A stretch of DNA of 8,381 nucleotides from positions 1 to 8,381 of the forward strand of contig JAKSPG010000048.1 of the NCBI GenBank assembly GCA_024405075.1, written 5' to 3'. The notes under the pieces were generated by a model that saw only the letters and a list, made by a program, of their open reading frames with translations, had not been told where the DNA came from and did no database searches. The DNA is from Elusimicrobiaceae bacterium (GTDB taxonomy: Bacteria; Elusimicrobiota; Elusimicrobia; Elusimicrobiales; Elusimicrobiaceae). Position numbers and translations under genes: made by a program. Shown here piece by piece: positions 1-4,733 of the stretch (positions are counted from its first letter, which is position 1; every line of letters starts with the position of its first letter).

Positions 1-237
1 CGTAGCATAACGCGGCGTGCCTAATTCATATTTTAAAAATTCCAAACGCATGCTTCCGTCGGGAGCTTCAATAGGGAATACGTCTTCAAATGCTGCTTGT
101 AAGCCTTTTAATTCCCGTTTGGAAGGGGCTACATTTAGCTGCAAAAAATCTGCGAAAGATTGTTTTTGCATGTCTAGCAAATCGGGTAAGGGAAGCTTAG
201 TAGAAATCTTGCCAAAATTTGTTTGTTTTTCAATCAT
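1..237 (-). CDS. rpoB: RNA polymerase beta subunit, N-terminal fragment
   Basis: Encodes the first 79 residues of the RNA polymerase beta subunit, the catalytic core partner of beta prime; the remaining 1,100 or so residues lie beyond the left edge. Reading the minus strand from 237 gives MIEKQTNFGKI, then DLLDMQKQSFADFLQ (residues 19-33). The latter matches the conserved beta N-terminal segment (E. coli YLLSIQLDSFQKFIE). Next come FEDVFPIEAPDGSMRLEF and YELGTPRY, equivalent to E. coli AFRSVFPI and YRLGEP. An in-frame ATG at 268-270 would add 11 residues (MFRSYTAGRKA), but only the 237 start has a Shine-Dalgarno (AGGAAG at 245-250, about 7 nt away). It is third in the rplJ-rplL-rpoB operon, 139 nt after rplL, as in most bacteria. 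rpoC would be expected next, out of view. Confidence 0.95.
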   Translation of the reverse strand, partial: MIEKQTNFGKISTKLPLPDLLDMQKQSFADFLQLNVAPSKRELKGLQAAFEDVFPIEAPDGSMRLEFLKYELGTPRYAT

Positions 238-308
238 TGCTTTTCTTCCTGCTGTGTAAGAACGAAACATTTTAAGGCCGCACGCACACGCGGCAGTGTC
301 TTCGTTTA

Positions 309-359
309 TACCCGGTTACGGGTACGTAATCCCAACCCCCGTAAGCCGGGGGCTGGGAT
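309..359 (-). promoter_or_regulatory. Tandem hairpins in the rplL-rpoB gap
   Basis: Two adjacent inverted repeats lie between rplL and rpoB. The stronger (329-359) pairs ATCCCA and CCCCCG with CGGGGG and TGGGAT across one A/C mismatch and a 5-nt loop. The weaker (309-324) pairs TACCCG with CGGGTA around a 4-nt loop. Neither is followed on the minus strand by a T run, so a full intrinsic terminator is unlikely. In E. coli the same gap holds a partial attenuator and an RNase III site that lower rpoB relative to L12. A similar role here is inferred from position and structure only. Confidence 0.55.
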
Positions 360-376
360 ATAATGCATCGGTTGAA

Positions 377-763
377 CTATTTGAGTTCTACGGTGCCGCC
401 GGCTTCAGTGATTTTCTTTTTGAGTTCTTCAGCTTCAGCTTTGGCAACGTTTTCTTTTACGGCTTTCGGAGCGCCTTCAACGAGGTCTTTGGCTTCTTTC
501 AAGCCCAAGCCGGTGATTTCGCGCACTACTTTGATGACGCCGATTTTCTTGGCGGCATCTACCGCGGTCAACACGACGTTGAATTCATCTTTTTCTTCGG
601 CAGCAGCACCGGCAGCCGGGGCAGCAGCAGCGGCTACGGCAACAGCCGGAGCAGCAGCTTTCACGCCGAATTTTTCTTCAATCGCTTTGACGAGTTCGGA
701 GAGTTCCAAAACCGTGAGTTCAGCGATTGCATTTACTAATTCATCTTTGGTCATTTTAGCCAT
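377..763 (-). CDS. rplL: 50S ribosomal protein L7/L12
   Basis: 128 residues (E. coli 121). L12 dimers form the flexible stalk of the large ribosomal subunit and recruit elongation and initiation factors. Domain order is standard. A dimerisation domain at residues 1-33 (TKDELVNAIAELTVLELSELV) is followed by an Ala/Pro-rich hinge at about 36-55. The factor-binding C-terminal domain at about 58-128 has the conserved KIGVIKVVREITGLGLKEAK and DLVEGAPK segments. The start at 763 gives the canonical MAKMTKDEL; the frame stays open upstream to 871, but that extension is composed of intergenic hairpin sequence and has no family similarity. An AAGGA-type ribosome site sits about 9 nt upstream. It lies 148 nt after rplJ and ends in TAG at 377-379. 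L12 is needed in several copies per L10, consistent with a separate, strong ribosome site. Confidence 0.98.
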   Translation of the reverse strand: MAKMTKDELVNAIAELTVLELSELVKAIEEKFGVKAAAPAVAVAAAAAPAAGAAAEEKDEFNVVLTAVDAAKKIGVIKVVREITGLGLKEAKDLVEGAPKAVKENVAKAEAEELKKKITEAGGTVELK

Positions 764-799
764 TTTATTTTTTCCTTTTCTATAGAGTAGCGGCCTTCT

Positions 800-900
800 G
801 TCTGGCCTTGCCAGACCCGTACCTTTATCCCTTGCGGGGCTACTACCGCTCTTGGCGGGTTTAGATTTCACCGGGCATCAGTTGGCCAAAGCCAACTGAT
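800..900 (-). promoter_or_regulatory. Hairpin cluster in the rplJ-rplL gap
   Basis: The 148-nt gap between rplJ and rplL holds at least two clear hairpins. One at 877-900 has a perfect 10-bp stem (ATCAGTTGGC with GCCAACTGAT, loop of 4). The other at 800-816 has a 7-bp stem (GTCTGGC with GCCAGAC, loop of 3). A weak CCGC/GCGG stem lies at 846-858. The 10-bp hairpin begins 12 nt after the rplJ stop and has no downstream T run in the operon direction, so it is not an obvious terminator. Possible jobs are mRNA processing, 3'-end protection, or setting the L12:L10 ratio. The function is not shown by the sequence. Confidence 0.5.
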
Positions 901-911
901 ACCTTTTTGCG

Positions 912-1433
912 TTATTTCTGCTTATCTTCCAAAGCTTTGATAACGTAGGCAAAATCCCGTATCGGAGCTTGCAATACTTGCGCCGATTGGGCAACCGCGT
1001 TGTATAACGCACCGGCCAATTTGGACAAGTTTTCTTCTTTCGTACCAATGGTAGCGAGTTGTTTAACTTGTGCCTCGTTGTACCAGACACCCTCGGAATA
1101 GCAAGCACGCAGCTTCAAAGCCGCATTCTTCTTCTGAAAGTCCACGAGTGCTTTGGCTACGGCAGCAATATCGCCGCCGACGGCGATGGCCGTCGGGCCT
1201 TGAAAGAGCTTTGTATCGGCCCCTTCAATTTTAGCCTGGCTGACTGCGTGTTCCACAATGGCGTTGCGTTCCACGCGGAATTTGGCTCCCGCGGGGGCTA
1301 ACGCCTGGCGCACGGCTTCCATATCGGTAAACTTCAAGCCTTGGTAGGCCGTGAAGAACACCGTGCCGCCGGTGGTAATTTCAGAAGCTAAGTCTTGCGA
1401 CTTTTGTTTCTTTTGGTCTTTTGTCAGGTTCAT
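912..1433 (-). CDS. rplJ: 50S ribosomal protein L10
   Basis: 173 residues. L10 anchors the L12 dimers to 23S rRNA at the base of the ribosomal stalk, and the L10-L12 complex represses its own mRNA in many bacteria. The N-terminal RNA-binding domain is recognisable: MNLTKDQKKQKSQDLASEI at the start, GLKFTDMEAVRQAL at about 32-45, the family motif KFRVERNAIVEHAV at 51-64, and FQGPTAIA at 77-84. The C-terminal helix (about 138-170) is the expected L12-binding segment. The start at 1433 has only a modest ribosome site (CAGG, about 9 nt away), which may fit translational repression by the leader upstream. It is the first gene of the operon: rplK-rplA, which often precede rplJ, are absent and a pilin gene lies there instead. 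Confidence 0.97.
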   Translation of the reverse strand: MNLTKDQKKQKSQDLASEITTGGTVFFTAYQGLKFTDMEAVRQALAPAGAKFRVERNAIVEHAVSQAKIEGADTKLFQGPTAIAVGGDIAAVAKALVDFQKKNAALKLRACYSEGVWYNEAQVKQLATIGTKEENLSKLAGALYNAVAQSAQVLQAPIRDFAYVIKALEDKQK

Positions 1434-1493
1434 TTTATTGCCTGTTTTTTAACCGAAAACCGCCGTTGTTTTAACCGCTTTTAGAGCAGAGAA

Positions 1494-1553
1494 AACGACA
1501 GCCACAGATCCCCCTTCCTCCGTTTTACGTCGGAGAGGATCATGGTTCTCGTT
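1494..1553 (-). promoter_or_regulatory. Ribosomal protein L10 leader
   Basis: On the minus strand, 60 to 120 nt before rplJ, the RNA folds into one long interrupted stem. AACGA pairs with TCGTT (1549-1553 with 1494-1498), then there is a GAA/CTG internal loop. Next come CCA/TGG, GATCC/GGATC and a terminal CTCCG/CGGAG hairpin with an 8-nt loop. Position, size and the asymmetric internal loops fit the L10 leader that binds L10-L12 and represses rplJ-rplL in many phyla. I see the pairing directly; the family match and ligand are inferred. Confidence 0.65.
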
Positions 1554-1579
1554 AAAATCTGATAAATAACTTCTATTTT

Positions 1580-1609
1580 ATTTTATCAAATAAAAACTGC
1601 CCATTGCAA
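1580..1609 (-). promoter_or_regulatory. Candidate sigma70 promoter P2 of the beta operon
   Basis: On the minus strand TTGCAA (1609-1604) is followed after 18 bp by TAAAAT (1585-1580). Transcription would begin near 1573, giving a leader of about 140 nt that contains the whole L10-leader fold. Confidence 0.5.
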
Positions 1610-1646
1610 CTTTTTTGCAAACGTCTTATCCGCAGTTCTTAAACAT

Positions 1647-1676
1647 ATTATAACAAAATCCGGTTGGGAGGCGCAA
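1647..1676 (-). promoter_or_regulatory. Candidate sigma70 promoter P1 of the beta operon
   Basis: On the minus strand TTGCGC (1676-1671) is followed after 18 bp by a perfect TATAAT (1652-1647), predicting a start near 1640. It lies only 10 bp past the stop codon of the upstream pilin gene. Confidence 0.55.
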
Positions 1677-1685
1677 GGGGATAAA

Positions 1686-2270
1686 TTAGGGCAAAGAGTA
1701 ATAACGCGCGTGCACCGCTGTTGAATTTAGTAAAGTCCCCTTGAAAATTTGTGCACAATAAGAATGATCGTCTGCTGAGAAATTGACAACACCGCTCTTA
1801 ATCCGTTCTACACAATAAGGTTTCCCGGCCGTCATTATTTTACCTCCCGCGGAAACATCTTCCAAGTACATATAAAATCCAGCTCCTTTGTATTTTCCCC
1901 GCATTCGCCCAACAGTTACGGCTGGCTCCGTATCTAAGGAAGTCCGATATAGTTGCACACTCCAATCAGCATTGGATTTGGCCGCTCCTGCAGAAAACCA
2001 TTTAGCGGAACCCGTCCACGGAATATCCACAGCTAATTCGTCAAATGAAGTGGCATAGGTGCCGTTGGCCAAATAGTAGGTTTCCGCGGCCTGATACACG
2101 CTCTTTAACAAAGTTATTGCTTGCGCCGCTTTTGATTTTTCTACCGCTTTTTGATACTGCGGGAGTGCGATAGCCGCTAAAATGCCAATGATAAGGACAA
2201 CAACCAACAATTCAATTAACGTAAATGCTTTGACGTCTAAACAGCTCAACAAACAGCTTTTCTTGTTCAT
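1686..2270 (-). CDS. Type IV pilin-like protein (pilin 1)
   Basis: 194-residue prepilin-like protein, probably exported through the type IV pilus or type II secretion assembly pathway and processed by a prepilin peptidase. A 15-residue charged leader (MNKKSCLLSCLDVKA) precedes the mature N-terminus FTLIELLVVVLIIGILAAIA, with Glu5 of the mature protein (residue 20) needed for assembly. A long N-terminal helix runs to about residue 65. Cys153 and Cys172 are placed to form the C-terminal disulfide loop of pilins. I chose the start at 2270 because GAGGGG stands 6 nt upstream and the paralogue at 3735 begins the same way; an in-frame ATG at 2306 lies upstream of the promoter -10. The leader ends in Ala rather than the usual Gly before the cleavage site. 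No terminator follows before the rplJ promoter. Major pilin versus minor pseudopilin cannot be decided here. Confidence 0.9.
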   Translation of the reverse strand: MNKKSCLLSCLDVKAFTLIELLVVVLIIGILAAIALPQYQKAVEKSKAAQAITLLKSVYQAAETYYLANGTYATSFDELAVDIPWTGSAKWFSAGAAKSNADWSVQLYRTSLDTEPAVTVGRMRGKYKGAGFYMYLEDVSAGGKIMTAGKPYCVERIKSGVVNFSADDHSYCAQIFKGTLLNSTAVHARYYSLP

Positions 2271-2293
2271 ACGTATCCCCTCACTTAAACTAG

Positions 2294-2328
2294 AGTATAA
2301 TCGCATGGTATCAAAAAAAAAAAGTCAA
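2294..2328 (-). promoter_or_regulatory. Pilin 1 promoter region with an 11-base homopolymer
   Basis: The minus strand reads TTGACT (2328-2323), overlapping an unbroken T11 tract (2323-2313), then GATACCATGCGAT and TATACT (2299-2294). The -10-like element is 24 bp before the start codon with GAGGGG between. TTGACT and TATACT are 23 bp apart, too far for ordinary sigma70 contact, so the true -35 may fall inside the T tract. The same arrangement recurs before pilin 2. Confidence 0.55.
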
Positions 2329-2366
2329 GTTTTATTTTTTCAGACGAGAGAAAATCAAAAAATATA

Positions 2367-2375
2367 TGCTAAAAT
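2367..2375 (+). promoter_or_regulatory. Extended -10 promoter of the kinase gene
   Basis: TGCTAAAAT is an extended -10 (TGn plus TAAAAT at 2370-2375) with no good -35. Its spacing places the first transcribed base at about 2382, the A of the kinase start codon. Confidence 0.5.
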
Positions 2376-2381
2376 ATATAT

Positions 2382-3158
2382 ATGAAAGCCACGAGCGAAG
2401 TTTTCCAAAACCCGCAAGCACCACTGCCAAAAGATTTTATGGCCAACCTGCCGGAAATTTTCCAGGCGGGCGGTGCAATTATCCACAACGCGCGCAACCA
2501 AATCCGCGTGTTTGACGTAGACGGTCATAAAATCAACGTGAAAAAATTTTGTATCCCGCCAATTGTCAACCGGGTGTTGTACTCGCTGGGGTGGCGCACG
2601 CCTAAAGCCGTCGCCACGTATAGAAACGCGCAAGAGATTATAAAACGCGGCTTCCACACCCCCGCGCCGTACGGGCTACGCATTGAGCGAAACGGCGGAC
2701 TCATCAATTTTTCGTATTTTGCAAGTGAACAAGTGGAAAACATGCGCCCGATCCGCGATGCCGCTGACGACCCGGCCCTCATCCGCGCGCTGGCCAAGTA
2801 TACGGCCGATATGCACGCTAAAGGCATGTGGCACAAAGATTTTACGCCCGGTAATATCCTTTACCGCGTGGAAAATGGCGTGTATCATTTCTCGCTGGTG
2901 GACATTAACCGATTCCGGTTTTTTGAGCAACCGCTACCGACCCATTTGGTACAACGCAATTTAGCACAACCGTTCTACCACGACGACCAACTACGCGCGT
3001 TCGTACGCGAATATGCACAAATTACCCATTGGCAAGGCGACTTGGAGCACGCGGTACTACGTAAAAAACACGTACGCAACGCGTATAACGATTTCAAACG
3101 CCGACTCAAAAAACTGCCCGGCGCATATATTTTCCTAAATAAACCGTTGAAGAAATAA
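2382..3158 (+). CDS. Lipopolysaccharide core kinase-like protein (Kdo/WaaP family)
   Basis: 258 residues, fitting the small bacterial kinase family that phosphorylates Kdo or heptose in the LPS inner core on the cytoplasmic face (InaA/WaaP/KdkA type). The kinase fold is visible. VKKFCIP (residues 53-59) carries the likely ATP-binding Lys. The catalytic loop HKDFTPGNIL (151-160) has the HxD...N arrangement (His151, Asp153, Asn158). VDINRFRF (173-180) replaces the DFG segment with metal-binding Asp174. There is no signal peptide. The basic C-terminus (KRRLKKL) could touch the membrane. An in-frame stop at 2370 rules out an earlier start. No ribosome site precedes 2382, and the promoter appears to start on the ATG. 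The gene sits between two minus-strand pilins and ends 4 bp from the stop of pilin 2. The exact sugar acceptor is not predictable. Confidence 0.8.
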   Translation: MKATSEVFQNPQAPLPKDFMANLPEIFQAGGAIIHNARNQIRVFDVDGHKINVKKFCIPPIVNRVLYSLGWRTPKAVATYRNAQEIIKRGFHTPAPYGLRIERNGGLINFSYFASEQVENMRPIRDAADDPALIRALAKYTADMHAKGMWHKDFTPGNILYRVENGVYHFSLVDINRFRFFEQPLPTHLVQRNLAQPFYHDDQLRAFVREYAQITHWQGDLEHAVLRKKHVRNAYNDFKRRLKKLPGAYIFLNKPLKK

Positions 3159-3162
3159 AAGA

Positions 3163-3735
3163 TTAGGGTAAGGTGTAAAACCGTATGTTAGATGTGTGCA
3201 CCAGCTGGCCCTTAAAAATCTTTTGGCAATAGGAACCGTCCGAAGCGGTAAAATTTACTCCGCCCCGTATGCGCTCCGCACAAACGGGAGTCTTGTTGGG
3301 GATTTTTGTATGTTCCGTACTGTTAAAATATATCACAAAAGCAGCTCCCTTGTATTTCCCGCGTAACCGTCCCACAACAACAGCCGGATACACACCAGTG
3401 CTTGCACGATAGAGCTCCACGCTCCAATCCTCATTGGACCGCGCCATATCGCCGTTGTGATACCACCCGGTTGTTCCCGTCCACGGGATATCTACGCTTA
3501 ACTCGTCAAAATCTGTCGGCCATGCTCCGTTGGCCAAATAATAGGCCTCTGCGGCATTATAGACGGTTTTTAACATGGCAAACGCTTGCGCCGCTTTTGA
3601 TTTTTCTACCGCTTTTTGATATTGCGGCAATGCCACCGCCGCCAAAATACCAATAATAAGAACCACGACTAACAATTCAATTAACGTAAATGCTTTTGCG
3701 TCTAAACAGCTCAACAAACTACTTTTGTTTTGCAT
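3163..3735 (-). CDS. Type IV pilin-like protein (pilin 2)
   Basis: 190 residues and a clear paralogue of pilin 1. It has the same 15-residue leader type (MQNKSSLLSCLDAKA), the same cleavage context KA before FTLIELLVVVLIIGILAA, Glu20 as mature Glu5, and the shared blocks SKAAQA, DELSVDIPWTG, DWSVELYRAS, RGKYKGAAF and ERIRGGVNF. Cys152 and Cys170 probably close the C-terminal loop. The start at 3735 has AAGGGG about 7 nt upstream. Stretches of identical DNA with pilin 1 (for example 38 nt in the helix-coding part) show recent duplication or gene conversion. It converges on the kinase gene with a 4-bp gap and no terminator between them, so the two transcripts probably overlap. Its role as fibre subunit, minor pilin or pseudopilin is undecided. 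Confidence 0.9.
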   Translation of the reverse strand: MQNKSSLLSCLDAKAFTLIELLVVVLIIGILAAVALPQYQKAVEKSKAAQAFAMLKTVYNAAEAYYLANGAWPTDFDELSVDIPWTGTTGWYHNGDMARSNEDWSVELYRASTGVYPAVVVGRLRGKYKGAAFVIYFNSTEHTKIPNKTPVCAERIRGGVNFTASDGSYCQKIFKGQLVHTSNIRFYTLP

Positions 3736-3758
3736 ACCTATCCCCTTATGTAAATTAG

Positions 3759-3797
3759 GTTATAATTGCATAGTATCAAAAAAAAAAACGAAGTCAA
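3759..3797 (-). promoter_or_regulatory. Pilin 2 promoter region with an 11-base homopolymer
   Basis: The minus strand reads TTGACT (3797-3792), CG, an unbroken T11 tract (3788-3778), GATACTATGCAAT and TATAAC (3764-3759). The order of elements and the GATACyATGCrAT block match the pilin 1 promoter, while TTGACT is 4 bp farther away (27 bp from the -10-like element). The conserved core is therefore probably the T tract plus the block downstream of it. Confidence 0.55.
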
Positions 3798-3907
3798 GCT
3801 TTTTAAATTTCCACCCGGCCAACGGCTCCAAAAGGGACCATAGGGCCTAGATGCAATTGGGCACTTTGACCCTTGTTAAAAATCTCTTTGCTCACTAGGC
3901 TAATAGT

Positions 3908-4609
3908 ATGAAAAAACATTTACTTACTTTATTACTGGTTTTGGGTTTGTTGAGCACGCACGGCATGTGGATACATAGTGCCGCGCAGACGGTTCAACCG
4001 TCCAACCCCGGCTTGCGCGTTGCTGTGGAACAGCAATTACAAGCGGTCCAGTCCGCTCCTGTTCCGCTGGGACAGGAAGGCCTCCCCAATGCCTATAAGG
4101 TAAGTGAGGGGCTTTACCGCGGCGGCCAGCCCAGCGAGGAAGGATACCGCTGGTTAGCACGCAACGGGATAAAAATTGTCGTCAACTTGCGTACGCAAAA
4201 CCCCGACGAACAATTGCTGCGCAATTTGGGTATTACCAGCATCCATATCCCTATCAATCCCTTTCTGTTTAGGGACCGGCACGCCGTTACTTTCTTAAAA
4301 GTCCTGGCGGATGCACACAATCAGCCCGTTTATGTGCATTGCAAATACGGCTCTGACCGTACCGGCACGATGGTTGCCCTCTACCGCATGGCTATGCAAC
4401 ACTGGTCGCGCCTAGACGCCATGACGGAAATGCAAAACCCCAAATTTGATTTCCATTCCGTGTTTTTCAACCTACTTGAGTACGTGAAAGCCGTAGATGT
4501 CACCTCGTTGGCACGGGAAGCCGGATTACCACCGGGACCGGCCCCGGTTCTTTCAAACACTATGCTGGCAGGAGGGTTGTCCTATCCACGCAAACTTTTG
4601 CATCCCTAG
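3908..4609 (+). CDS. Exported dual-specificity/tyrosine-type phosphatase
   Basis: 233 residues. A signal peptide is evident (MKKHLLTLLLVLGLLSTHGMW; likely cleavage near HSAAQ, residues 23-27), so the enzyme should act in the periplasm or outside. The catalytic domain follows: KVSEGLYRGGQPSEEGYRWL (64-83) and GIKIVVNLR (87-95) are typical of bacterial DSP-family proteins. The P-loop HCKYGSDRTGT (144-154) gives nucleophile Cys145 and phosphate-binding Arg151. The general acid is less clear; Asp123 in the FLFRDRH segment is a candidate. The C-terminal 30 residues are Pro/Gly-rich. The substrate may be a phosphoprotein, lipid or sugar phosphate; the sequence does not say. The start has only AGG 8 nt upstream. 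A TTGTTA (3873-3878) 17 bp before TAGGCT is a weak promoter candidate, and I see nothing else in 3798-3907. The gene is monocistronic, ended by the terminator at 4624. Confidence 0.85.
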   Translation: MKKHLLTLLLVLGLLSTHGMWIHSAAQTVQPSNPGLRVAVEQQLQAVQSAPVPLGQEGLPNAYKVSEGLYRGGQPSEEGYRWLARNGIKIVVNLRTQNPDEQLLRNLGITSIHIPINPFLFRDRHAVTFLKVLADAHNQPVYVHCKYGSDRTGTMVALYRMAMQHWSRLDAMTEMQNPKFDFHSVFFNLLEYVKAVDVTSLAREAGLPPGPAPVLSNTMLAGGLSYPRKLLHP

Positions 4610-4623
4610 TAGTATTTAAATGT

Positions 4624-4652
4624 AAAACCCCCGCCGTTGGCGGGGGTTTTTT
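4624..4652 (+). terminator. Intrinsic terminator of the phosphatase gene
   Basis: A perfect stem CCCCCGCC (4628-4635) with GGCGGGGG (4639-4646), loop GTT, is extended by AAAA/TTTT and ends in a six-T run (4647-4652). It starts 15 nt after the stop codon. The flanking A run makes it usable on the other strand too. Confidence 0.95.
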
Positions 4653-4686
4653 GTGGGCGGGCAACACGGGAACGAATGAGAAAACG

Positions 4687-4727
4687 GTAAAAAAAAAATT
4701 TACAGTATCCGCACTTTTTGCTAAAAT
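4687..4727 (+). promoter_or_regulatory. Strong sigma70 promoter with upstream A tract
   Basis: TTTACA (4699-4704), a 17-bp spacer ending in TGC, and TAAAAT (4722-4727) make a near-consensus extended promoter. A run of ten A (4689-4698) directly upstream could act as an UP element. The predicted start is about 4734. It drives the structured RNA described next. Confidence 0.75.
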
Positions 4728-4733
4728 AGAACA

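Noticed and set aside
296..785. Long plus-strand open frames opposite rplL
   Set aside because: They mirror the Ala-rich L12 gene on the other strand, show no family resemblance and have no ribosome site.
764..871. N-terminal extension of L12 by 36 residues
   Set aside because: The extension covers intergenic hairpins; the family start MAKMTKDEL at 763 has its own ribosome site.
1434..1480. Repeated CCG and TTTT blocks before rplJ as an attenuator terminator
   Set aside because: The blocks are direct, not inverted, so no stable stem forms ahead of the T run.
2238..2270. Lipobox (LLSC) in the leaders of pilins 1 and 2
   Set aside because: The cysteine precedes rather than follows the hydrophobic segment, so lipoprotein processing does not fit.
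3866..3894. TTGACC at 3866-3871 as the phosphatase -35
   Set aside because: No acceptable -10 lies 16 to 19 bp downstream.
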